Positions 1-8,896 are shown, numbered from the stretch's first letter. The stretch: 10,460 nucleotides of DNA from Kiritimatiellales bacterium (GCA_030588285.1 JAUUYK010000015.1:1-10460), one strand, 5' to 3'. Numbers and translations: made by a program. The notes: generated by a model not told the origin, from the letters alone.

Positions 1-1
1 A

Positions 2-589
2 AAAACGCGCATCGGGTTTAATCACAATACCGCCAGTCATCTTGAAATTGCCCCGATGGTTGAAGAGAGTGGCGCCGATATGATTGCTGTGCACGCCCGC
101 CTCGCGAAAAACTTCCACGGCGGCGATCCCAATTGGATCGCGCTCGGTGAAATGAAGCAGGCCTTAACCATTCCAATCATTGGAAACGGCGGGATCAATA
201 CACCCCGCGATGTCGTGCGCATGGTTGATATTTCCGGTGTTGATGGCGTCATGATCGGTCGGGGAGCCATCGGAAATCCCTGGCTTTTTCAGGCGATAAA
301 GTCCGATGATTTTGACTTTAGCCGACCGGTGGATAAACTCCCTGAAATGATGGGGGAACATTTGCGCCGATTGGTAAATTTAAACGAGCAAAAGCAACGG
401 AGCTCCCGTCGTGCGGTAAAATATTCTCCAGAGCAAGCGGCCTGCATTCAGTTTCGCACTCATATTCCCTATTATGTGCGGGGGCTATTTGATAAGAAAC
501 GGTTGCTCATGAAACTTTCGAGCCTTTTGAGCATCGAAGAAATCATGGACGAAGTGAATATTTTGGTGGAAAAAAATAAAACGTACTGA
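2..589 (+). CDS. dusB: tRNA-dihydrouridine synthase (DusB family), C-terminal part, 5' end outside window
   Basis: The first 195 visible residues are the C-terminal part of a Dus enzyme, which uses FMN and NADPH to reduce specific uridines of tRNA to dihydrouridine in the cytoplasm. The frame is open from base 2, so the ATG at 56 is internal. The fragment opens with KTRIGF, matching the conserved lysine/arginine strand of the DusB TIM barrel. It continues with VHAR, then GNGGI and GRGAIGNPW, which form the FMN-phosphate site. After that comes the helical tRNA-binding domain, with the RxHxxYYxRG-like stretch FRTHIPYYVRG. The catalytic Cys motif lies upstream of the window and cannot be checked. 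The stop TGA at 587-589 is followed after 34 bp by the next gene on the same strand, so the two are probably co-transcribed. The DusB subfamily is preferred over DusA/DusC from the GNGGI/GRGAIGNPW wording; the Dus family itself is secure. Confidence 0.93.
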   Translation, partial: KTRIGFNHNTASHLEIAPMVEESGADMIAVHARLAKNFHGGDPNWIALGEMKQALTIPIIGNGGINTPRDVVRMVDISGVDGVMIGRGAIGNPWLFQAIKSDDFDFSRPVDKLPEMMGEHLRRLVNLNEQKQRSSRRAVKYSPEQAACIQFRTHIPYYVRGLFDKKRLLMKLSSLLSIEEIMDEVNILVEKNKTY

Positions 590-623
590 GTATTGCATAC
601 TAGGTAATACACAAAGGAAAATT

Positions 624-884
624 ATGACAGAAGAACTAGAAATGAACGTAGGTACCCAGCCATTGGATGCCATTATGAATGAAAAAGAGATCAAAAATAC
701 AGCTCTCGTTGCGATTGCCCCTCCGGGATTTATCACGCATAAGCAAATTCAGAAGGGCCGCAAAGGCCGTCGTTTGACGATGCATATGCAGCAAAAGGTT
801 TTAGACACGCTGAATATTTACAGTGCTCCAGAAACCTACGAATGGACCGATCTGTTTACGTATCGTGGCAAGAAGGACCTTTAG
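624..884 (+). CDS. Small basic protein with HTH-like second half, unknown function
   Basis: The product has 86 residues. The start is supported by AAAGGA at 613-618, five bases before the ATG, and by its position 34 bp after dusB. There is no signal peptide or membrane segment, so it is probably cytoplasmic. Residues about 38-64 (THKQIQKGRKGRRLT followed by MQQKVLDTLN) resemble the recognition helix and following helix of a Cro/XRE-type helix-turn-helix, in which a basic 'kGr.lt' turn precedes '.Kvl.aLN'. The N-terminal part (residues 1-35) is acidic and does not show the usual first HTH helices, so this may be a partial or divergent DNA- or RNA-binding fold. I do not recognise the family. 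In E. coli dusB is followed by fis, another small DNA-binding protein, but I see no Fis homology here. A strong terminator just downstream marks the end of this transcription unit. Confidence 0.75.
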   Translation: MTEELEMNVGTQPLDAIMNEKEIKNTALVAIAPPGFITHKQIQKGRKGRRLTMHMQQKVLDTLNIYSAPETYEWTDLFTYRGKKDL

Positions 885-905
885 TTTTAGAGAGCAACGA
901 ATGAG

Positions 906-950
906 GAAAAAGCAACGAATTGCTCTGCGGAATGGATTCGTTGCTTTTTC
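906..950 (+). terminator. Intrinsic terminator after the dusB/86-aa unit
   Basis: A perfect 15-bp inverted repeat: 906-920 (GAAAAAGCAACGAAT) pairs with 936-950, with a 15-nt loop. The A-tract on the left arm and the T5 tract at 945-949 make it a rho-independent terminator that could work in both directions. The core AGCAACGAAT also occurs as a direct repeat at 893-902, and AGAGCAA at 891-897 can pair with TTGCTCT at 920-926. The upstream sequence can therefore form structures that compete with the terminator stem. It ends only 34 bp before the uvrA start. Confidence 0.88.
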
Positions 951-956
951 TATATT
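951..956 (+). promoter_or_regulatory. Possible -10 box for uvrA
   Basis: TATATT lies directly after the terminator T-tract and 28 bases before the uvrA ATG, which would give a leader of about 22 nt. No convincing -35 lies 16-18 bp upstream, since that position falls inside the terminator loop and stem. This is a guess from position and composition. No CTGT-N8-ACAG-type LexA box is visible in the gap. Confidence 0.25.
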
Positions 957-984
957 CGGTGCAAATTACTTGGAAGGATAGTGT

Positions 985-3806
<2,822 letters not shown>

Positions 3807-3810
<4 letters not shown>

Positions 3811-3843
3811 TTCTTGCTAACATAGGGACTACGTATTTTTTTT
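3807..3843 (+). terminator. Weak terminator candidate between convergent uvrA and pdxB
   Basis: GTAGT at 3807-3811, overlapping the uvrA stop, pairs with ACTAC at 3828-3832 around a 16-nt loop. A run of eight T (3836-3843) follows on the uvrA strand. The stem is short, so this is only a candidate. The gap between the two stops is 18 bp, so any uvrA terminator must overlap the pdxB 3' end. Confidence 0.3.
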
Positions 3844-4980
3844 AAAGCCCATGGCCTCGACCTTACGGCGTAGCGAAGGACTGGCCTTTTGAAGGTGTAT
3901 GGCGGTGTTCATAAATTCGCGGCGGACGCGGTAGTTTTTACGAAGGGTATCGAAGTTTCGTGCGCGGTCGATTTCGTCATGAACGGCCGCTTCGCGGATG
4001 AGCAGGTCGTCGATTTCAATGGAGTAGATTTGGTTGATGATTTCGTATAAGACCTCTTCATCATCGCGCCCGGCACAGTCGATGTTGAGCAATGGAAGTT
4101 CGGGCTTGGGCAAGGATGCCGCGATATCCCAGTCTTTTCTGATTTCAAAAAAGTTGCAGAGCTCATTATAGCAGGCGATGGTTCCGTTGACTTTTCCTTC
4201 GTAGGAATGCCCTGCGATATGCGGCGAGGCTAGGTCGACCATTTTTAGCACATCGGTGCGGAAGGCCGGTTCTGGGTGCCAGACATCAATCACCATTTTT
4301 GAAACCGTTCCGCCGGCTCTTGCCGCGAGCAGAGCGTCGTAGTCGCAAGCACTTCCGCGAGATGCGTTGATGAAGATTGCTCCGGGTTTTAACTGTTCGA
4401 AGAAGCGATAGTCGGCCATGCGATCGGTGGGCCAAGGGCCATCTTTTACGAGCGGAACGTGCAGGGTCACGATATCGGAGTCGGTGAGTAGTGTTTTTAA
4501 GGATTGGAAGTCGGGATTGGTTGATTTTGCGGCCAGTGGGGGATCGTTCTGAAGAACGCTCATGCCGAGTGCTTGGCATTTCTTTACGACCCGGCTACCT
4601 ACGTTTCCGCATCCGATCACGCCGATTGTTTTTCCTTCGAGTTTAAAGGAGTGGCGATGCCCGAGCACAAGCAAGGCGTCGATGAGGTATTCAGAGACAC
4701 TATTGGCGTTGCATCCGGGCGCACTGCACCAGTAAATACCTTTGCTTTCAAGTTCAGCAGCATCGATGTGATCGGTGCCGGCGGTGGCGGTGCCAACAAA
4801 CTTTACCGGCGTGTTGTGGAGTAGTTCCTTGGTTATCTTTGTTTTTGAGCGAACGATCAAGGCATCGGCGTCGAGCAAATCAGTGCGGGTGATTTCTCGA
4901 TCGGGAATGACTACGGTTTCCCCCGCGTGGCTAAACGCTTCATGGCCGAGTAATACCGTTTCTGCGCAGATAATTTTCAT
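3829..4980 (-). CDS. pdxB: Erythronate-4-phosphate dehydrogenase (PdxB)
   Basis: The product has 383 residues. PdxB oxidises 4-phospho-D-erythronate to 2-oxo-3-hydroxy-4-phosphobutanoate with a nicotinamide cofactor, the second step of the DXP-dependent branch of pyridoxal phosphate synthesis. The N-terminal region MKIICAE...VRSKTKIT...FVGTATAGTDHID...SAPGCNA is typical of PdxB rather than SerA. The Rossmann dinucleotide loop is GCGNVG at 123-128. The catalytic triad of this dehydrogenase family is present: R208 in NASRG, E237 in DVWHPEP and H254 in SPHIAG. A C-terminal PdxB dimerisation-type tail follows (about residues 285-383). The ATG at 4980 is chosen because the protein then begins like known PdxB. 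An in-frame TTG at 5022 would add 14 unrelated residues. Neither start has a clear Shine-Dalgarno. The gene lies 54 bp behind a small membrane protein gene on the same strand and may share its promoter. Confidence 0.94.
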   Translation of the reverse strand: MKIICAETVLLGHEAFSHAGETVVIPDREITRTDLLDADALIVRSKTKITKELLHNTPVKFVGTATAGTDHIDAAELESKGIYWCSAPGCNANSVSEYLIDALLVLGHRHSFKLEGKTIGVIGCGNVGSRVVKKCQALGMSVLQNDPPLAAKSTNPDFQSLKTLLTDSDIVTLHVPLVKDGPWPTDRMADYRFFEQLKPGAIFINASRGSACDYDALLAARAGGTVSKMVIDVWHPEPAFRTDVLKMVDLASPHIAGHSYEGKVNGTIACYNELCNFFEIRKDWDIAASLPKPELPLLNIDCAGRDDEEVLYEIINQIYSIEIDDLLIREAAVHDEIDRARNFDTLRKNYRVRREFMNTAIHLQKASPSLRRKVEAMGFKKNT

Positions 4981-4997
4981 GGAATTAGTTTTGGTTA

Positions 4998-5011
4998 AAC
5001 CGCATGCGGTT
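4998..5011. promoter_or_regulatory. 14-bp perfect palindrome in the pdxB leader
   Basis: AACCGCATGCGGTT is a perfect palindrome centred between 5004 and 5005. Its near edge is 17 bases upstream of the pdxB ATG, in the 54-bp gap after the membrane protein gene. It could be an operator or a small hairpin limiting pdxB translation; the sequence alone cannot separate these. No palindrome of this quality was noticed at the other gene starts. Confidence 0.35.
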
Positions 5012-5034
5012 CGCCTGCCCAATGGAGGGTGATG

Positions 5035-5355
5035 TTAGTGTTGGCGGAAATTACGCTCTTTGACCGACGGGTGGAATTCGGAGTGCTGTTTGTGGCGAGC
5101 GTGGGTGGAGTTCTTTTTCCAAAGGTGGGTGAACCAGAATTTTGCGGTGGCAAGGAATACGAGAATGATGGTGAGAATGGACGTGATAATGAGGGTCAAA
5201 ATACCTTGTTGCTTAAACTGTCCCGTGCCGTCCTCTTTGGTGAAGAAAGACAACGCTAGCAACAGGCCCACGACGAGGGTAAGAATTAAACTTGTCATCA
5301 CGATCGGGGGGGGGCGCATCGTGAAATGCGGAACTTTTCCTGGTGTCATTTGCAT
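5035..5355 (-). CDS. Small membrane protein with two transmembrane helices, unknown function
   Basis: The product has 106 residues. Two hydrophobic segments are visible: about residues 18-38 (IVMTSLILTLVVGLLLALSF) and about 51-73 (GILTLIITSILTIILVFLATA). A short polar loop, KEDGTGQFKQ, joins them. The C-terminal tail (74-106) is rich in His, Lys and Arg. By the positive-inside rule the tail is probably cytoplasmic, which also puts the N-terminus inside. The family is not recognised. The ATG at 5355 is used, but there is no strong ribosome binding site (ACAGG lies about 10 bases upstream), and in-frame ATGs at residues 3, 13 and 20 are alternatives. A run of nine C encodes part of Pro15-Pro17. 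It is followed after 54 bp by pdxB on the same strand, with no terminator visible between, so the two are likely co-transcribed. Confidence 0.72.
   Translation of the reverse strand: MQMTPGKVPHFTMRPPPIVMTSLILTLVVGLLLALSFFTKEDGTGQFKQQGILTLIITSILTIILVFLATAKFWFTHLWKKNSTHARHKQHSEFHPSVKERNFRQH
5306..5314. repeat. Nine-base G/C homopolymer inside the small membrane protein gene
   Basis: G9 on the + strand is C9 in the coding strand. It spans the last base of codon 14 to the second base of codon 17 of the 106-residue protein. A gain or loss of one base here would shift the frame ahead of both membrane helices. It is the longest G/C homopolymer noticed in the window. Confidence 0.9.
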
Positions 5356-5678
5356 ATTAATTAACCTGTAAAAAAGATGAGCTCTTTAGTTCGAACTCAT
5401 AAAACTACATAAATTGTTCCGTAAGTTCTAGAACCAAGTGTTTACTATTATCATGGTCTAGCGTGAAAGATATTGTATATTTACCGTTTATTTGTCTGTT
5501 TTTAGATCAGCATCGATCCCCGGTGCCTGTCGATAAAAATACTGGGGTCTGCCTTCGTATTTTACTTTGAATTTTGTGATAAATTATATAATATAGTTTT
5601 AAGGGTATAAGGGCGTTTGATCCTGTCGGGGCAGGGAGGGCGTATATCTGTGAAATAAAAACCGTGGGATGAAAGACA
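5356..5678. promoter_or_regulatory. Divergent AT-rich intergenic region
   Basis: This 323-bp gap between divergently oriented genes must hold the promoters for both. The best rightward signal is TATAAT at 5587-5592, in the AT-rich stretch TTATATAATATAG. The nearest -35-like hexamers, TTGAAT at 5567-5572 and TTTACT at 5561-5566, are spaced 14 and 20 bp away, so neither is ideal. That -10 would leave a leader of about 80 nt before the 5679 start. Small inverted repeats include GTTCTAGAAC at 5425-5434 and a 7-bp stem with one G-T pair, 5518-5524 with 5541-5547. No tRNA, small ORF with a good ribosome binding site, or known riboswitch was recognised. Confidence 0.45.
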
Positions 5679-7502
5679 ATGGCAAAAAAAGTAAAGGGTA
5701 TATCAAGGGGTGCGCCAAGTGGATTTGTTATAAGTTTGATAGTGCATATTGCAGCCATCTTACTTGCGGGGTTGTTGGTGGTATTCACGGTACATAAAAA
5801 AGAGGAGAAAAAATTTATTCCGCCTAAGACGGTCGACCGTCCGAAGATGAAACTGATAAAACCGCAGGTGAGGGTTAAGAAAAGTGCCAAGCCCAAGTCG
5901 TCCTCGCGCATCGTGACCAAGGTGACAAGAGCCAATATGCCCGATATCCGGCTTCCGGAAATGTCGGGAATGGGCGGTAGTTTTTCCGGAGAACTCGGTG
6001 GCTTCGATATAATGCCCGATTTGGAAGAAGTCACCATTTTTGGCTCGGACCAAAGCATTGGAAACGACTTTGTCGGCACATTCTACCATTTAAAGCGCTC
6101 TCGATCTGGTGGAATTTGGCCCATGGATCATGATTACTTCATAACTGAGGTGCGCAAGTTTGTTGTTGGCGGGTTTAATGCGTCGGTGCTGAATAAATAC
6201 TACCGGTCGTCCAAAAAATTGTACGCGACCTGTTTTGTGGCTCCCACCACAATTTCGGCGGTCGCTCCTGAGGCATTTGGGGAAGTCGATATGGAGGGGA
6301 TGCATTGGTTGGTGCACTATAAGGGAAAATTGGTGCATAAAGACGGGATCAAGTTTCGTTTCTGGGGGCAAGCCGATAATGTTCTCGTCGTACAGGTGGA
6401 TGGCGAGGTGGTATTAAACGGGAGTTCGTCCAGATCCGACGGAATGATAGGGGATTGGCGATCGTACGATTCGAAGACCCGCACCTACCAATTGGGAAAC
6501 GGTTTGTCTGTTGTCGGGGATTGGATCACGCTTGAACCGAACGTTCCGCTGGATATGGAGGTGCTCTGCGGCGAGGTGAGAACCGGACACAACGATGTGT
6601 TTTTATTGGTTGAGGAGGATGGGGTGGAATACGAGAAGAATTACCAACAAGGTCCTATCCTTCCGATATTTAAAACGGGTAAACTCAGCCATAGTTTGAG
6701 CGATAAGATCTATGAAGGTCTTGTGGAAGGAGAAGCTTGCCTAACCAATGGTCCGGTTTTCGCCGATTTTTCGGCGATGGGCATTGCGCAACTCCAGGAA
6801 GAGGAAGACCTCTTGCCCGATTTTGTCGTGCAGGAAGAGGAGGTCTTGCGGCAATGGGGCAAGACCGGCGGCAAGACCTTGGAAGCAGAATTTATCAACG
6901 TGATCGGTGACAAGGCGGTGCTGAAAACCTCCAAAGGGAAACTGGTCAAGATCGATCTAGACCAACTCCTTGAGGTCGACCGTCAGTACATCGAAATGGC
7001 GAATATACCGGAATTCAGCATAGGCTTCACGAAGCAAAGTTCGCAACGACTTGGTATATATACGGGTAACGTACAGACTTTTGATTGGACATTTGGAGTG
7101 AAGGTGAAGCAAACCAGCACCGCTCAATACAACCATGAAGTGACCGTCGAATTCTTCGCCTTTGGCCAGCAACTCCTAGACGATCGAAAATTTATTTTAC
7201 TCGATCGACAAATCTCAACCTTTATACCAACCCCGGACAACCATCGTTCGCATGTACTCAAGTCGCCCAGGACGGTTGAATTAAAGAAATATACTATGGA
7301 TATGGACAATCAGACGCGAGGTGGGAAATACAAGGGATATTTAGTGCTTGTAAAGGATGCCCGAGGAAATCTTATTCAGTGGGAGGCCTCTAGTAAGTGG
7401 CTTTATGATGTCCGCGAAAATATTAAAACTCTTCCCGTCGGCAGTTACCTCGATGAAACCGGAAACCGAGTGCATCCGACAGGTCCGCAGCGTTCTTATT
7501 AA
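5679..7502 (+). CDS. Membrane-anchored periplasmic protein with TonB-like N-terminus, PA14-like and SHD1-like domains
   Basis: The product has 607 residues. Residues 15-38 form one transmembrane helix near the N-terminus, preceded by Lys/Arg, so the bulk should be periplasmic. Residues 40-83 are a Lys/Pro-rich stretch (PPKTVDRPKMKLIKPQ...) resembling the spacer of TonB/energy-transducer proteins. A Gly/Met segment follows. Residues about 128-325 look like a PA14-type carbohydrate-associated beta domain, with the core HYKGKLVHKDGIKFRFWG, DNVLVVQVDGEVVLNG. Residues about 388-438 (RQWGKTGG...LEAEFINVIGDKAVLKT...KIDLDQLLEVDRQYI) match the SHD1-like repeat common in Planctomycetes and Verrucomicrobia. 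A beta-rich C-terminal region ends with KYKGYLVLVKDARGNLIQWEASSKWL. From memory, such proteins occur as paralogous families in Kiritimatiellota; their function is not known to me. GGGA at 5666-5669, nine bases before the ATG, is a modest ribosome binding site. Confidence 0.85.
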   Translation: MAKKVKGISRGAPSGFVISLIVHIAAILLAGLLVVFTVHKKEEKKFIPPKTVDRPKMKLIKPQVRVKKSAKPKSSSRIVTKVTRANMPDIRLPEMSGMGGSFSGELGGFDIMPDLEEVTIFGSDQSIGNDFVGTFYHLKRSRSGGIWPMDHDYFITEVRKFVVGGFNASVLNKYYRSSKKLYATCFVAPTTISAVAPEAFGEVDMEGMHWLVHYKGKLVHKDGIKFRFWGQADNVLVVQVDGEVVLNGSSSRSDGMIGDWRSYDSKTRTYQLGNGLSVVGDWITLEPNVPLDMEVLCGEVRTGHNDVFLLVEEDGVEYEKNYQQGPILPIFKTGKLSHSLSDKIYEGLVEGEACLTNGPVFADFSAMGIAQLQEEEDLLPDFVVQEEEVLRQWGKTGGKTLEAEFINVIGDKAVLKTSKGKLVKIDLDQLLEVDRQYIEMANIPEFSIGFTKQSSQRLGIYTGNVQTFDWTFGVKVKQTSTAQYNHEVTVEFFAFGQQLLDDRKFILLDRQISTFIPTPDNHRSHVLKSPRTVELKKYTMDMDNQTRGGKYKGYLVLVKDARGNLIQWEASSKWLYDVRENIKTLPVGSYLDETGNRVHPTGPQRSY

Positions 7503-7537
7503 GCTTTTCGGGAAAGGAATCCTAACGACGGAGGGAG

Positions 7538-7561
7538 GCTCGAATATGCATTTTTTCGAGC
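7538..7561 (+). promoter_or_regulatory. Hairpin around the start codon of the short ORF
   Basis: GCTCGAA at 7538-7544 pairs with TTCGAGC at 7555-7561, leaving a 10-nt loop that contains the ATG at 7546-7548. The left arm takes the last base of the Shine-Dalgarno. No T-tract follows, so it is not a terminator. It may modulate initiation of the short ORF, whose third to fifth codons lie in the loop and right arm. Confidence 0.4.
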
Positions 7562-7608
7562 GCCCCTTAAATCTCTCGGCACCCTATCTGGGCCAAGCTC
7601 CATTTTAG
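7546..7608 (+). CDS. Possible 20-codon leader peptide ahead of the DAHP synthase gene
   Basis: ATG at 7546, stop TAG at 7606-7608. The case for translation is the ribosome binding site GGAGGGAGG at 7530-7538, seven bases before the ATG and the best in the window. The peptide begins MHFFERPLN and ends APF, with Phe at 3, 4 and 20, Tyr at 14, three Leu and no Trp. An intrinsic terminator begins two bases after the stop, and the next large gene makes DAHP synthase-chorismate mutase, the entry to Phe and Tyr synthesis. This is the layout of an amino-acid leader peptide, though the number of Phe/Tyr codons is modest. It could instead be a small peptide gene or an accident at the end of the 5679-7502 transcript. 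Not recognised as a known family. Confidence 0.45.
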   Translation: MHFFERPLNLSAPYLGQAPF

Positions 7609-7609
7609 C

Positions 7610-7639
7610 CCTTAAAGGTCGATTTAAGGAGTCTTTTTT
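7610..7639 (+). terminator. Intrinsic terminator with an alternative pairing partner
   Basis: CCTTAAA at 7610-7616 and TTTAAGG at 7623-7629 form a 7-bp stem with a 6-nt loop, followed by AGTC and T6 at 7634-7639. The stem is AT-rich, so termination may be partial. The right arm can instead pair with an upstream copy: CCTTAAATC at 7565-7573 is a perfect 9-bp complement of GATTTAAGG at 7621-7629. The two pairings exclude each other. It may end the 5679-7502 transcript, or act as an attenuator for the downstream DAHP synthase gene. Confidence 0.6.
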
Positions 7640-7688
7640 GAATTCCCTCGATCTTCCGGTTTTCTGATTTTTTCTACCTAGAACGGTC

Positions 7689-7757
7689 ATATAAAAGCTC
7701 CGCATTTTATATCGATACGTTCGATAGATTGACCCCCGATTTTTAAAACGGGAAGAT
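7689..7757 (+). promoter_or_regulatory. Cluster of three inverted repeats and a possible promoter before the DAHP synthase gene
   Basis: Three dyads lie nearly end to end. ATATAAAA (7689-7696) pairs with TTTTATAT (7705-7712), 8 bp with an 8-nt spacer. TATCGA (7710-7715) pairs with TCGATA (7721-7726), 6 bp with a 5-nt spacer. CCCGATTTTTAAAACGGG (7735-7752) is an 18-bp dyad with one mismatched pair plus a central T-T. TTGACC at 7729-7734 is a good -35, and 17 bp later GAAGAT at 7752-7757 is a poor -10. If that is the promoter, the third dyad fills its spacer, a natural place for a repressor. The start codon follows at 7787. Confidence 0.4.
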
Positions 7758-7786
7758 TAAGACTTAAGTTTGACAAGGGTTACATC

Positions 7787-8896
7787 ATGAAAAAGGAAAA
7801 ATTTAAGGAATGGGGTTTGGCGGATACCGATTTTTTTCTAGCGGCGGGGCCGTGCAGTGCGGAGAGCGAGCAACAGGTTTTGCAGACGGCTCGGGCATTG
7901 GCCGGAAAAGTTGGGTTTTTGCGCGCGGGATTATGGAAACCGCGGACGCGCCCGGGTAGTTTCGAGGGAGTGGGGGTGGAGGGCCTCCAGTGGCTAGAAA
8001 CCGCGCGGCGTGAAACGGGGCTTAAAATTGGAACCGAGGTGGCAGAACCGGCGCATGTGGAGGCGTGTTTGGAATCGGGGATCGATGTGCTGTGGGTAGG
8101 GGCGCGTACCACGACCAACCCTTTTTCAGTTCAGGCGATTGCAGATGCGTTGTGCGGAACGGATATTCCTGTTTTTGTGAAAAACCCGATGAGCGAGGAT
8201 GTAGACCTTTGGATGGGAGCCATTGAACGGTTGGCTAATGCTGGATTGACGAAGCTTGGGGCCATTCATCGAGGCGTGAGTTCTCCGCTGGAAATGCGCT
8301 ATCGAAATGCCCCGGCCTGGAAAATGTCGATTGAGCTGATGCGGCGAATGCCCGATCTTCCAATTCTTTGCGATCCCAGCCATATTTGCGGACGGGCCGA
8401 TCTAATTTCAACGATTGCGCAGGAGGCGATGGATCTGCTGTTTGATGGTTTAATGGTGGAGGTCCATCCGGATCCGTCGAGCGCACTTTCGGATGCCGCG
8501 CAGCAACTTACTCCCGATCAATTTATTTCAATGATTGAAATCCTAGAACGACCGAATGAACAAAGTGATAGTGTTTCGTTTATGAATCGGATGAGTCCGT
8601 TGCGTGAGCAGATCGATGAAGTGGATAGTCAGGTGCTGGATCTACTTGGTGCGCGGATGAAAATTGTCCGTGAGATGGGACTGCTCAAGACGGAAGAAAA
8701 AGTGTCGACATTGCAACCGAATCGCTGGCAGGAAATCTTGGCCGACCGCCTCAAGAAAGGGGTCAAAGTTGGGCTTTCTGCGAGGGTCGTGACGCAGGTG
8801 ATGCAGTCGATTCATGAAGAGGCAATTCAGCAACAGGAAGCCGATCGAGTGGAAGGATTAGACTCGGTTTTAATCGGTGGAACGTGGACTAAATAA
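7787..8896 (+). CDS. Bifunctional 3-deoxy-7-phosphoheptulonate synthase / chorismate mutase
   Basis: The product has 369 residues with two domains. Residues about 17-252 are a type I-beta DAHP synthase (KDO8P synthase-like TIM barrel), which condenses phosphoenolpyruvate and erythrose 4-phosphate at the start of the shikimate pathway. Metal ligands expected for the family are all visible: C23 in GPCS, H199 in CDPSH, E225 in VEVHPDP and D236. The KPRT motif at 51-54, in WKPRTRPGSFEG, marks DAHP rather than KDO8P synthase. Residues about 268-352 are an AroQ-type chorismate mutase (chorismate to prephenate). R273, R290, K301 and R313 align with E. coli R11, R28, K39 and R51. The serine aligning with E. 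coli S84 seems to be A346. This synthase-then-mutase order is the Bacteroidetes-type fusion; in related fusions the mutase part carries feedback control. AAGGG at 7775-7779, seven bases before the ATG, supports the start. The neighbour converges on it 32 bp downstream. Confidence 0.96.
   Translation: MKKEKFKEWGLADTDFFLAAGPCSAESEQQVLQTARALAGKVGFLRAGLWKPRTRPGSFEGVGVEGLQWLETARRETGLKIGTEVAEPAHVEACLESGIDVLWVGARTTTNPFSVQAIADALCGTDIPVFVKNPMSEDVDLWMGAIERLANAGLTKLGAIHRGVSSPLEMRYRNAPAWKMSIELMRRMPDLPILCDPSHICGRADLISTIAQEAMDLLFDGLMVEVHPDPSSALSDAAQQLTPDQFISMIEILERPNEQSDSVSFMNRMSPLREQIDEVDSQVLDLLGARMKIVREMGLLKTEEKVSTLQPNRWQEILADRLKKGVKVGLSARVVTQVMQSIHEEAIQQQEADRVEGLDSVLIGGTWTK

Noticed and set aside
4981..5022. 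TTG at 5022 as the pdxB start, adding 14 residues
   Set aside because: The extra residues do not resemble PdxB N-termini, there is no Shine-Dalgarno, and the ATG at 4980 gives the family-typical opening MKIICAE.
4573..5032. Overlapping rightward ORFs opposite the pdxB gene and its leader
   Set aside because: They are antisense to a well-supported pdxB, lack ribosome binding sites and resemble no family.
5518..5547. Stem-loop with one G-T pair in the divergent intergenic region, considered as a small RNA or terminator
   Set aside because: The stem is 7 bp with a 16-nt loop and no T-tract, and a competing ATCGA/TCGAT pairing overlaps it. There is too little to call an RNA element.
7357..7545. 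Longer rightward ORF of 83 codons ending with the short leader ORF
   Set aside because: Its upstream part overlaps the end of the 607-residue gene in another frame. Only the last 20 codons, starting at 7546, have a good ribosome binding site.
7771..7776. TTGACA-like sequence just before the DAHP synthase start, considered as a -35 box
   Set aside because: It lies only about 15 bases from the ATG, so any matching -10 would fall inside the coding region.
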